Below, piece by piece: positions 5,823 through 12,776 of a DNA stretch of 13,156 nucleotides. Both the position numbers and the translations under genes were made by a program. Source of the DNA: CAYRVX01 sp964642165. GTDB lineage: Bacteria > Planctomycetota > Phycisphaerae > SM23-33. The stretch covers positions 1 to 13,156 of the forward strand of contig CAZXOC010000214.1 of the NCBI GenBank assembly GCA_964642165.1, read 5' to 3'. The notes beneath the pieces were generated by a model. It worked only from the letters and a program-made list of their open reading frames with translations, had not been told where the DNA came from and did not search any database. Within the stretch, counting starts at the first letter, position 1; each line of letters begins with the position of its first letter.

Positions 5823-8803
5823 AGTACGTTTCCTCTCTCTCGGCCGGAAGGACGGCCGTTCCGCCGGTCGCGCGCCGGGCCGGTCGCGGGCGGCGCCGGC
5901 GTGGCGGCCGCGGGGAGCTTCAGCAGCCCGTAGCGCTCCGGCAGCAGACGGGGGTCGTCCTGCGCCTGGAAGTAGTACGGCGTTTCCTCGTCGGTCATCT
6001 CCCGCGCCGTCGCGCGGACCTGGAAGCTCCACAGGTCGGCGTCGGGTGGGCGCGTGGCGAACAGGTGCAGCGGCACGGCGAGCTCGAAGGTCCACTCGTC
6101 CCGGACCCGATTCCCGGCGAGCTGGAATCCCCGCCGCCCGAGATCGGCCGTCGGGCCGTGGCGCAGGGCGAGCCCCGCCGATTGCCGCCCGCGCGTGTCG
6201 AATTGCAGCAGGACCTGGGTCCACGCGTCGCGGTCGGCGTCGATGGCGACGGTGACGCGCCAGTGACGTCCCGGCGCGCGCGGCAGGCGGAAGGCGAAGA
6301 GGACGAACCCCGCGACCGAGCGGACGACCTGGACCGCCGGCCCGCCGGCCGACTCGCTCGCGCGGGCGCCTGGTGCCCGCAGCGCCAGCGGCGCGACGCG
6401 CCGCCAGCAGTCCTCCTCGAGCCGCCCGTCCATTCGCCCGCGCTGCGCGACGGCCGCCGCGACGGCCCGGCGCCGACCCAGCAGGGCCTGGTCCGCCGTC
6501 GCCGGCGTGGCGAGCTCCAGCAGCGCGCAGCGCCGCCACGCGTCGTCGTACGGCTCCCGCGAGAGGCGGGCCAGGACCTTCCGCGCCGCGGGCAACTGCC
6601 CGGTGGCGACGAGGACCTTGGCGTGCAACATGCGTCCGGCCGGCGCGAGGCTCCACGCCGCCCAGCGGGCGAACCCCGCGCCCGCTCGACGCAGCCGCTC
6701 CACCTTCATCGGCTCGGGGCGGCCCCGCCCGCGGAGCTGCGCCTGCCACTCGCGGGAGACCGACGCCGCCAGCGCCAGGACGTCCATCTTCTGGCTCAGC
6801 GGGTGGTGCCGCCCCTTGCGGAGCAGGGCGGCCAGGACGCGGTCGGCCTCGATGAGCTTGCCCTCCGCCAGGAGCCGCCGCCAGGCCAGCAGGAGGCGGT
6901 CGGCGAGCAGGGCGGCCGCGTCGGGCGTCTCGGCCTTCTCCAGGGCCGCCACCAGGTCGCTCGCCGCGGCGTAGGTCTGCCCGCGCGCGATGGCCGCGCG
7001 GAGATACGTCGCCTCCGCGAGGGCGCGCTTCGCCCCCGTGCCGGGCGTCAGCAGCAGCCGCCCTCGCGTGCCGAGGCGGCTCGTGAACAGGCGGAGGCGC
7101 TCCTCGACGCCGTCGCAGCGGTAGGCACTGGCCGGGCCCGGGCGGTCGAGCAGGCCGGCGAACGGCAGCCGCCAGACCGCCCGCTGGGCCAGCAGCTCCA
7201 GCGGCAGCTCCTCGCCGTGGGGGAACCGGGTCGTGTCGAAGGCGACGGCCGGCCGCTCGCCGTCGCGGGGCGGCGGCGTCTGCCAGGGCGCGGCCCACAC
7301 CTCGTTGCCCGGCAGGCCGACGAAGACGCGCCGGACCGACCAGGGCGCCAGGCCGGCCTTGGCCAGGTCGCCGAAGGCGCCCGGCTCGCCCGCCAGCTTT
7401 GCCGCCTGCTGGGCCAGGCGCGAGACCAGGTGGTTCTCGGCGGCCGGGCCCCGCGCGCCCGCCCCGTCCGGGCCGACGGCCAGGACCCGCGGGCGGTACA
7501 GGCGAATCGCTGCGGCCAGTTGCCGCCGCATTTCCCCTTCGGCGCGGATGTCCAGCGGCTCGGACCAGCGGCGGAGGATGTCGTCCTCGGCGAGTCCCCC
7601 GGCCGTCGGGTCGAGGACGATCGAGGGGAACTCGCTCAGCGTGCTGACGCCGCCGGCGCCGGCCTCGATGGCGGCCGCGCGAAGCGGCTGGTCCGGCGGC
7701 GTGCCGTCGCCCGACGGCAGGTGCGTGGCGTAGACCACCGCCACCGACTCGCCCGCCCGCGCGTGGGCGGCGATCGCCGGGTAGCAGCTCGTCTCGCCCG
7801 CGGCGAGGACGAACAGCACGTCCGTTCTCTCCCGGCCGTGGACCAGCCGCCAGCTCGCACCGGCGTCCTCGCTGCGCCAGACGCGATCGCCGTCGCCGGC
7901 GGCCAGCAGCGTGCGGGCGTCGAGGCAGGCCAGGGCGTGCAGGGCGCCGCCGGGCGGGGCCGGCTGGAGCCGCCAGCTTCCGCCGCCGTTGGTCGTGAAG
8001 GGCACGACGCCGATCAGCCCGCCGGCGACCCACGCCTGCCTGGGCGAGGCGAAGGCGACGGCCTCCAGGTCGGCGCAGCGCTTCGCCCCGGGCGGCAGCG
8101 TCAGCGTCACGGGGTCCCACGGCTGGCGGCCGGGGCGGGACTGGAAGATCGCCGCGTCGTCGCCCACGCACCAGCAGCGCCCGCCGTCGGCGAAGCGGAC
8201 GGCGCGAAGGCTCCGCTGCGAGGCCACCCGCGGGGGATGGAAGAACGGCTCGGCGAGGTTCCGCAGGCTGACGATGCGGTGGTCCTGCCCGACGACGTAG
8301 CCGTAGCGCGGGGACGTGAAGTCCCCGTCGAGGCAGAAGCCGCGGCTGGCGACGGACGAGGCCGCCCAGAAGCCCCCGCCGTCGATCGTGTGCAGGACGC
8401 CCCCGCCGGCGGCGTAGCTCGCCTGACCGTAGGCCACGCCCGTCCGCCCGGCGAAGCAGCCGCCGTAGAGCCACCCGGCCGGGCCGCCCGAGATGAGCTG
8501 GAACGTCTTGCCGGCGTCGGCCGTGCGGAGGATCGCCGGCAGGCCGGCGCCGGTGGGGTGGCCGGGCACGGCGCGCCCGCCGAAGACGAACACCTGCCCG
8601 GGCCCGACGTAGACGGACTGGTAGTTGACCCTCAGCGGCGGCTGGAGGCGCCGCCAGGACCGGCCCGCGTCGTCGCTGCGGAGGATCGCGCCGGCGTCGC
8701 CGACGGCCCAGGCGGTGTTGCCGTCCACGGCGAGATCGCGCAGCGCCCCCGCGGGGGCGATTGCGGCGGCGCAGCAGATGGCAACCGGGATCGCTCGGAG
8801 CAT
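5819..8803 (-). CDS. Secreted Ycf48/BNR propeller protein with PIG-L-like segment and CBM9-like C-terminus
   Basis: 994 residues. The start at 8803 gives a signal peptide (M-L-R then a hydrophobic run, cleavage near A-G-A, residue 20). Frame continues upstream to 9025, but that part overlaps the acylase gene and reads as low-quality Arg/Pro-rich sequence. Residues about 24-320 hold Ycf48/BNR repeats: A-W-A-V-G-D-A-G-A-I-L-R-S-D-D-A-G-R-S-W (31-50), ILRTADAGKTF (91-101), VLHTIDGGGFW, FTTNGGGSW, and VWRSEDAGASW (308-318), a seven-bladed type propeller. Residues about 326-490 follow the order of a PIG-L/LmbE deacetylase but without its metal ligands. Residues about 590-770 are helical and TPR-like. 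Residues about 785-945 (M-D-G-R-L-E-E-D-C-W, VTVAIDADRDAW) look like a CBM9-like carbohydrate-binding domain. No Shine-Dalgarno is seen before the start. A substrate-binding or scaffolding role at the cell surface is inferred; no enzyme activity is supported. Confidence 0.85.
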   Translation of the reverse strand: MLRAIPVAICCAAAIAPAGALRDLAVDGNTAWAVGDAGAILRSDDAGRSWRRLQPPLRVNYQSVYVGPGQVFVFGGRAVPGHPTGAGLPAILRTADAGKTFQLISGGPAGWLYGGCFAGRTGVAYGQASYAAGGGVLHTIDGGGFWAASSVASRGFCLDGDFTSPRYGYVVGQDHRIVSLRNLAEPFFHPPRVASQRSLRAVRFADGGRCWCVGDDAAIFQSRPGRQPWDPVTLTLPPGAKRCADLEAVAFASPRQAWVAGGLIGVVPFTTNGGGSWRLQPAPPGGALHALACLDARTLLAAGDGDRVWRSEDAGASWRLVHGRERTDVLFVLAAGETSCYPAIAAHARAGESVAVVYATHLPSGDGTPPDQPLRAAAIEAGAGGVSTLSEFPSIVLDPTAGGLAEDDILRRWSEPLDIRAEGEMRRQLAAAIRLYRPRVLAVGPDGAGARGPAAENHLVSRLAQQAAKLAGEPGAFGDLAKAGLAPWSVRRVFVGLPGNEVWAAPWQTPPPRDGERPAVAFDTTRFPHGEELPLELLAQRAVWRLPFAGLLDRPGPASAYRCDGVEERLRLFTSRLGTRGRLLLTPGTGAKRALAEATYLRAAIARGQTYAAASDLVAALEKAETPDAAALLADRLLLAWRRLLAEGKLIEADRVLAALLRKGRHHPLSQKMDVLALAASVSREWQAQLRGRGRPEPMKVERLRRAGAGFARWAAWSLAPAGRMLHAKVLVATGQLPAARKVLARLSREPYDDAWRRCALLELATPATADQALLGRRRAVAAAVAQRGRMDGRLEEDCWRRVAPLALRAPGARASESAGGPAVQVVRSVAGFVLFAFRLPRAPGRHWRVTVAIDADRDAWTQVLLQFDTRGRQSAGLALRHGPTADLGRRGFQLAGNRVRDEWTFELAVPLHLFATRPPDADLWSFQVRATAREMTDEETPYYFQAQDDPRLLPERYGLLKLPAAATPAPPATGPARDRRNGRPSGRERGNVL

Positions 8804-8832
8804 CACGCCATGGTAGTCGTTGACGGGGGCGA

Positions 8833-8838
8833 AATATA
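8833..8838 (-). promoter_or_regulatory. Possible -10 element (TATATT) before the propeller gene
   Basis: Read on the minus strand the sequence is TATATT, 5 of 6 matches to TATAAT, in the 70-nt gap upstream of the propeller gene. It would give a leader of about 23 nt. No -35 is found at normal spacing, so an internal operon promoter is only possible. Confidence 0.25.
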
Positions 8839-8844
8839 GCAGAG

Positions 8845-8862
8845 CGGCCCGCGCAAGGGCCG
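8845..8862 (-). terminator. Intergenic 6-bp hairpin after the acylase gene
   Basis: CGGCCC (8845-8850) and GGGCCG (8857-8862) form a perfect stem around GCGCAA, 12 nt beyond the acylase stop codon in the direction of transcription. It has no clean T-run; the nearest AT-rich sequence is TATATTT. It may attenuate read-through into the propeller gene or have no function. Confidence 0.35.
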
Positions 8863-8873
8863 GCGGCGAGGGC

Positions 8874-11282
8874 CTACTTCGAGAGGACGCGCGTGGTCGC
8901 GGCGATCTTCTCGACGGCCTTGCGCGACAGCGGCGCGGGGTGGAGCTTGCCCGTGGCCCACAGGTCCATCGTGCTGGTGCGATGGGGGTCCGCGGCGCGG
9001 TCGCCGTGGCCGGGGGGCAGGACACTGAGGCTCGCGTCCACGTCGTGCAGGGGGACGTACTGCGTGTAGGACTGCCCCCCCTGGGAGCGGATCGTGCCCG
9101 CGTCCACGCACGCCAGGGCCGGGTGGCCCAGGTCGCCGCCGGCGTCGAGCGTGCCGAAGCCGTCGAGGCTGACGAACCACCCGAGGCGCCGCCGGCGCAC
9201 CTGCGCGCGGGCCCGCTGGGGCCAGGTGCTCGGCTCCGGCCCGTACTTGCGCTGCGAGGCCCGCCAGGCGGTGGCCAGGGCGTGGTCGACGAACTCCCGG
9301 GCCAGCGGCTCGATGGGCGCCTTGGGGTCGGCCGCGAGCCGCCGCCCGGTGTCCCGCAGGAAGCGGGCCAGGCCCGAGTTGCCCCCGCCGTACTTCAGCG
9401 CGAGGCGCGTCGCCATGAAGCGGAAGAACGTGCTCAGCTCCACGGCCGTCTCGGCACCGGGGACGGTGAGGTCGGACTTCGCCCCGGCGCGGTACCACGG
9501 CTCGAGGTGCTTCAGCGCCCGCAGGGCCTCCGGCGAGAGCTCGCGCTTCCGCACGTCGCGCAGGTGGTAGCCGATGCGGACGATGTCTCGCCGCGCGGGG
9601 TTGACGCAGTCGTAGTGGATGTCGAGCACGTCGGCCGGCTTGAAGCGCTGCCGGGCCTCGAGGCGCTCGTACAGCCGCCAGGAGCGGATGGAATGTCCCG
9701 CCGCGCCCGTCACGATCCCCAGCGGGATGCGGTAGAACGTCCCGACCGGCGAATGGTTGCCGCTGGCGATCCAGCCGCGCTTCGGGTCGATCACGTGCGG
9801 CTTCAGGTCGTGCGGCACGAAGCCCTGCCAGTCGTGGTTGCTTCGGGTCCCGTCCATGGCGGCCCGGCCGTGGTGGGGCTCCCGCGCCGAGCGGATCGGC
9901 ACGGCGGCCGTCAGCCAGTAGCCGACGTGCCCCTCGCGGTCGCCGAAGATCACGTTGCAGCTCGGGAAGTGCCACCCGGCCAAGGCCTGCCCGAACTGCC
10001 GGGCGCTGCGGGCGCGGAGCATGGCGATCAGGCCCTGGATGGTCTCCGTGTCGTCCTGGCAGACGGGGACGCGCTTGAGGGCGACCTCCGGGTCGCCCGG
10101 CCGGGCGAAGGCGAACGGCGTGACGACCGGCCCGAAGCGCGTCTCGCGGACGGTGATCTCGACGGGGCGGGCGCCGCGGACGCGGATCGTCTCGCGCCGG
10201 ACGGTCATCTTGTGCCACGCGCCGTCGAAGAAGTACTCGTTCGGGCGCCGGCGGTCGGTCTTCAGGCGGAACAGGTCCGCCTGGTCGGCGCCGAGGGCGG
10301 TGGCGCCCCACGCGACGTGCTCGTGGAAGCCGATCAGCAGCCCGGGTGAGCCCGGCACGCCGACGCCGCGGGCGTTGAACGTCTTGCCGCGGATGTGGAA
10401 CTCGTGCCAGAGCGACGGATTCCGCACGGGGGTCTGCGGGTCGCTGACCAGCACGGCTGAGCCGGTGGTGGTCTTCCGCCTGCCGACGACCCAGGCGTGG
10501 CTGAACTTGGGGCCCCCGGGCCCGGTGGCGGGGCGGGTCGTCGCCGGGGGGAGGTGCCGGCCGCAGAACGCCTCGACGCGGCGGACCCATTCGTCGCTCA
10601 CGTCGGCGCGCTGGACGACGGCGGCTTCCTCGTCGATCCACAGCGGCCCGGGCTTGGGACGCGGGCCTCGCCCGGGGCGCCCCGCGGGGGCGGCGCCCGT
10701 GAGGTTCCGCCAGCTCAGCAGGTCCCGCGTGCCGTCGGTGGCGAAGAACTGCGCCAGGTGCCACCAGGAGACGATGCAGTCGGCCGGGGTCCACGGCTCG
10801 GGCTCCACGTCGAGCTTGGCGAACAGCGGGTGGCGCGTGCCGCGATTCGCCGCGAAGCCGTCGTTGACGCCCCGGCAGTAGGCCCGCAGCAGGGCGAGCG
10901 TCTCGGCGTCGAGGTTGGCAGCGACTCGCTTCGCCGCGCGGTAGAAGCCGAACGTGCGCATCTTGCGGTCGTTCGACACGGCCGTCTCGCGGCGGCGGAG
11001 CTTCGGCGCGTCGCCGATCAGCTCGGCGAGGCGGCCCTGGATGATCCGCAGCGAGTGGACCATCTGGAAGCCGCGCTCCTCGGCGCAGGCGTAGCCCAGG
11101 CCGTACATCGCCCCCTCGTCCGTGTCGGCGAAGACGTGGGGGATGCCCCAGCGGTCGCGGATCAGCTCGATACGGCCGTAGGCCTTGGGCGGGAGGGCCG
11201 CGGGGCGTGCGGTCGCGGGGGGAACGGGGATCGCCACGAGCAGAAGCAGCGACAGGGGGGAGGCAACGCGAGGCGCGTTCAT
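8874..11282 (-). CDS. Penicillin acylase family (S45) Ntn hydrolase, secreted
   Basis: 802 residues, the normal size for an S45 precursor. AAAGGA lies 6 nt before the ATG at 11282. A signal peptide covers about residues 1-26 (hydrophobic SLLLLVAIPV). The alpha-chain signature runs I-R-D-R-W-G-I-P-H-V (41-50), G-L-G-Y-A-C-A-E-E-R (61-70) and G-R-L-A-E-L-I-G (83-90). After a Pro-rich linker (about 198-258) comes F-S-H-A-W-V-V-G: Ser261 (codon 10500-10502) is the predicted nucleophile and new N-terminus of the beta chain after autocleavage, with the family's usual S-N-x-W changed to S-H-A-W. Further markers are S-D-P-Q (280-283), G-D-R-E-G-H-V-G-Y (447-455) and A-S-G-N-H-S-P (506-512), which aligns with the A-N-x-N-N-S-P stretch holding the oxyanion Asn (likely Asn509). 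The family hydrolyses amide bonds of acylated substrates (beta-lactams, acyl-homoserine lactones and others); the substrate here cannot be told. It lies 73 nt downstream of the TIM-barrel gene. Confidence 0.92.
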   Translation of the reverse strand: MNAPRVASPLSLLLLVAIPVPPATARPAALPPKAYGRIELIRDRWGIPHVFADTDEGAMYGLGYACAEERGFQMVHSLRIIQGRLAELIGDAPKLRRRETAVSNDRKMRTFGFYRAAKRVAANLDAETLALLRAYCRGVNDGFAANRGTRHPLFAKLDVEPEPWTPADCIVSWWHLAQFFATDGTRDLLSWRNLTGAAPAGRPGRGPRPKPGPLWIDEEAAVVQRADVSDEWVRRVEAFCGRHLPPATTRPATGPGGPKFSHAWVVGRRKTTTGSAVLVSDPQTPVRNPSLWHEFHIRGKTFNARGVGVPGSPGLLIGFHEHVAWGATALGADQADLFRLKTDRRRPNEYFFDGAWHKMTVRRETIRVRGARPVEITVRETRFGPVVTPFAFARPGDPEVALKRVPVCQDDTETIQGLIAMLRARSARQFGQALAGWHFPSCNVIFGDREGHVGYWLTAAVPIRSAREPHHGRAAMDGTRSNHDWQGFVPHDLKPHVIDPKRGWIASGNHSPVGTFYRIPLGIVTGAAGHSIRSWRLYERLEARQRFKPADVLDIHYDCVNPARRDIVRIGYHLRDVRKRELSPEALRALKHLEPWYRAGAKSDLTVPGAETAVELSTFFRFMATRLALKYGGGNSGLARFLRDTGRRLAADPKAPIEPLAREFVDHALATAWRASQRKYGPEPSTWPQRARAQVRRRRLGWFVSLDGFGTLDAGGDLGHPALACVDAGTIRSQGGQSYTQYVPLHDVDASLSVLPPGHGDRAADPHRTSTMDLWATGKLHPAPLSRKAVEKIAATTRVLSK

Positions 11283-11355
11283 CGGCTGTCCTTTCCGACG
11301 TTGAGGCCCGTGGCGAGGTGGCGGGCCGGCGGCACGGCGGCCCGGGCGTCGCGGC

Positions 11356-12558
11356 TCAGTTCCGCGCCGTGGCCGGCGCGGGCGCCGGGCGGGTCGCGGG
11401 GGCCGTGGCCGGGGCGCTGCGTGCCGTGGCCGGTTGCGACGCGGCCGGGCGCGTGGCCTTCGGCTCGGCGCCGGGCATCTGGTAGTACTTCTGGATGACC
11501 TTCATCGCCGGCTTGCCGCAGGGGACGTAGCCGGTGTCCTTCGGCCCGGTGTCCTGCCCGGGGGCGTTGCGCCATTCCCAGACGAGGAAGCCCGCCACCG
11601 AGGGCTCGCGGATCCAGGTGCGGAAGAAGGCCTCGAAGCAGTTGGCCTGGGCGGTGGGGTCGGGCTTGTCGGGGTTCCGCGTGTAGTCCCAGGGGTACTG
11701 GGCGCACGTGACCTGGTTGGGCCAGCCGACCTCGGTGAAGAGGATCGGGCGGTTGATGGTCCGCTGCCAGGCGAGCACGTCGCGGCGGATGGGCTGCCAG
11801 CTCGCCAGCAGGCGCTGGACGGTGGGTTGCTTGCCCTTGGTGAGGTCGTAGTAGGTGGTCATGCCGACGATGTCGATCTCGTCCCACCAGGAGACGGGGC
11901 GGTAGTGGTCCCAGTTGGCCGAGTAGCTCAGGCAGCCCTTGAAGACGCCGCGGACCTCGCGGATGAGCCGGCGCCAGCGGGGGGCGTGGTCCTTCTCGGT
12001 GGAGACGAGCTCCGAGCCGACCATGAAGACGTCGACGCCGCCCTGCTGGGCGATCCGGGCGTAGCGGAGGATGTAGCCGTTGTACTTGTCCCACCACTTG
12101 GCCCAGCCCTTCGGCTCGATCTGGCCGCGCCACTCCCCGGCGCGGGGGTTGTCCAGCAGGACGATGGGCATCAGCACGACGCGCAGGCCCTTGCGCCGCG
12201 CCAGGGCGATGAGCCGGCCGAGACGCTCGTCCGTGGGGACCCGCCGGGCGTCCACGAAGATGCTGGTGGACCCGCCGTTCTCCTGGTACGCCGCGACGAC
12301 CAGGCAGATGGTGTTGGCCCCGGCGTCGGCGATCTCGCCGATGTACTTGTCGTACGGGCGGCTGGGCGAGGCGCTCTGGAGCTGGAGCGAGAAGCCCCGC
12401 ATCTGCGCCACGTCCACGCGCCGGACGGGCGCCGGGGGAACGAGCAGTTGGCGCCGGATGCCCCCCCGCCCGCCGGACGGGCGGAAGTGCTGGATGCCCA
12501 CCACCGCGCCGACCACCACGACGAAGATCGCCAGGATGAGCAGCTTGTCGTTCTTCAT
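11356..12558 (-). CDS. Membrane-anchored GH113-like TIM-barrel glycoside hydrolase
   Basis: 400 residues from the ATG at 12558. The in-frame ATG at 12648 would prefix a low-complexity Ala/Gly stretch and is less likely. Residues 5-23 (LLILAIFVVVVGAVVGI) form a signal anchor. Residues about 50-360 read as a (beta/alpha)8 barrel: M-R-G-F-S-L-Q-L (53-60), LRVVLMPIVL (125-134), VFMVGSELVSTE (178-188), DIVGMTTYYD (229-238), PILFTEVGWP (271-280), GFLVWEWR (323-330). This order resembles GH113 mannanase-type and related TIM-barrel proteins, with Glu183 in G-S-E-L as the likely acid/base and Glu276 in F-T-E-V-G-W-P as the likely nucleophile. The sugar substrate is unknown. The tail (about 368-400) is a low-complexity Ala/Thr/Pro/Arg repeat. 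It is the first gene of the minus-strand block. Confidence is good for the fold, moderate for GH113. Confidence 0.8.
   Translation of the reverse strand: MKNDKLLILAIFVVVVGAVVGIQHFRPSGGRGGIRRQLLVPPAPVRRVDVAQMRGFSLQLQSASPSRPYDKYIGEIADAGANTICLVVAAYQENGGSTSIFVDARRVPTDERLGRLIALARRKGLRVVLMPIVLLDNPRAGEWRGQIEPKGWAKWWDKYNGYILRYARIAQQGGVDVFMVGSELVSTEKDHAPRWRRLIREVRGVFKGCLSYSANWDHYRPVSWWDEIDIVGMTTYYDLTKGKQPTVQRLLASWQPIRRDVLAWQRTINRPILFTEVGWPNQVTCAQYPWDYTRNPDKPDPTAQANCFEAFFRTWIREPSVAGFLVWEWRNAPGQDTGPKDTGYVPCGKPAMKVIQKYYQMPGAEPKATRPAASQPATARSAPATAPATRPAPAPATARN
11366..11433. repeat. Three copies of gccgtggccgg inside the TIM-barrel gene's tail
   Basis: The 11-mer GCCGTGGCCGG occurs exactly at 11366-11376, 11402-11412 and 11423-11433. 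The spacings of 36 and 21 nt are codon multiples, and on the minus strand they encode the P-A-T-A elements of the Ala/Thr/Pro/Arg-rich C-terminus. The repeat is coding and probably expands by slippage or recombination. Confidence 0.6.
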
Positions 12559-12674
12559 GGACTGCCTTGGGGCCGCCGTGCCGCCGCCGCCGCGCGAGCC
12601 GGCGGCCGCGGCCGCGTCAACGTGCCACCGATTTGTCGGATTCGCCATGCATCGGTTCCACCAGGGGACGGGAT

Positions 12675-12689
12675 CGCCGCCCGGCGGCG
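12675..12689. promoter_or_regulatory. Palindrome upstream of the -35 box
   Basis: CGCCGCC-C-GGCGGCG is a 7-bp inverted repeat around one base, ending 4 nt before the -35 of the next promoter. It contains CCGCCCGGCGG (12677-12687), the same 11-bp palindrome, read on the other strand, as the one inside the promoter spacer. A dimeric regulator could bind here, but chance in GC-rich DNA is possible. Confidence 0.35.
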
Positions 12690-12693
12690 CGAG

Positions 12694-12721
12694 TTGACCC
12701 CGCCGGGCGGCCGCCTATAAT
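12694..12721 (+). promoter_or_regulatory. Near-consensus sigma70-type promoter
   Basis: TTGACC (12694-12699) matches the -35 at 5 of 6 positions and TATAAT (12716-12721) is a perfect -10, with a 16-nt spacer. The predicted start of transcription is near 12728, giving a leader of about 49 nt before the acidic repeat protein. It is the clearest promoter in the window and stands out in such GC-rich DNA. The AT-rich -10 could also serve the divergent TIM-barrel gene (TATTAT on the minus strand), though no -35 supports that. Confidence 0.75.
12700..12710. promoter_or_regulatory. Palindrome in the promoter spacer, possible operator
   Basis: CCGCC-G-GGCGG lies between the -35 and -10 boxes. It is the exact reverse complement of the 11 bp at 12677-12687. 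The two centres (12682 and 12705) are 23 bp apart, roughly two helical turns. A repressor bound here would block RNA polymerase. Confidence 0.35.
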
Positions 12722-12764
12722 AACATCCCGGATTCCGTTTGCCGCACCCGTTTTCCGATCACGC

Positions 12765-12769
12765 AGGAG
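12765..12769 (+). promoter_or_regulatory. Ribosome binding site AGGAG before the acidic repeat protein
   Basis: AGGAG lies 7 nt upstream of the ATG at 12777 and fixes that start. With the promoter at 12694-12721 it forms a complete expression signal. Confidence 0.7.
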
Positions 12770-12776
12770 AGTACCC

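Noticed and set aside
4239..5933. Long plus-strand open frame of 564 codons
   Set aside because: It lies antisense to the HEAT-repeat gene, has no domain, and its His/Gly/Arg/Leu-rich composition is typical of antisense frames in GC-rich DNA.
6065..8839. Plus-strand open frame of 924 codons opposite the propeller gene
   Set aside because: It is composed of Arg, Gly, Ala and Pro without motif or signal, whereas the minus strand has clear BNR repeats and a signal peptide.
8804..9025. N-terminal extension of the propeller protein to a start at 9025
   Set aside because: It overlaps the acylase coding region by about 150 nt, reads as Arg/Pro/Ser-rich filler, and would bury the signal peptide.
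8820..10349. Plus-strand open frame opposite the acylase gene
   Set aside because: The minus strand encodes an intact S45 hydrolase with conserved motifs; this frame has none.
11322..11344. Inverted repeat CGGGCCG/CGGCCCG between the TIM-barrel and acylase genes
   Set aside because: A 7-bp GC stem with a 9-nt loop and no T-run is expected by chance at this composition, and a strong terminator here would argue against the operon spacing.
11434..12720. Plus-strand open frame opposite the TIM-barrel gene, running into the promoter
   Set aside because: It is Gly/Val/Asp-rich antisense sequence and would cross the strong promoter at 12694-12721.
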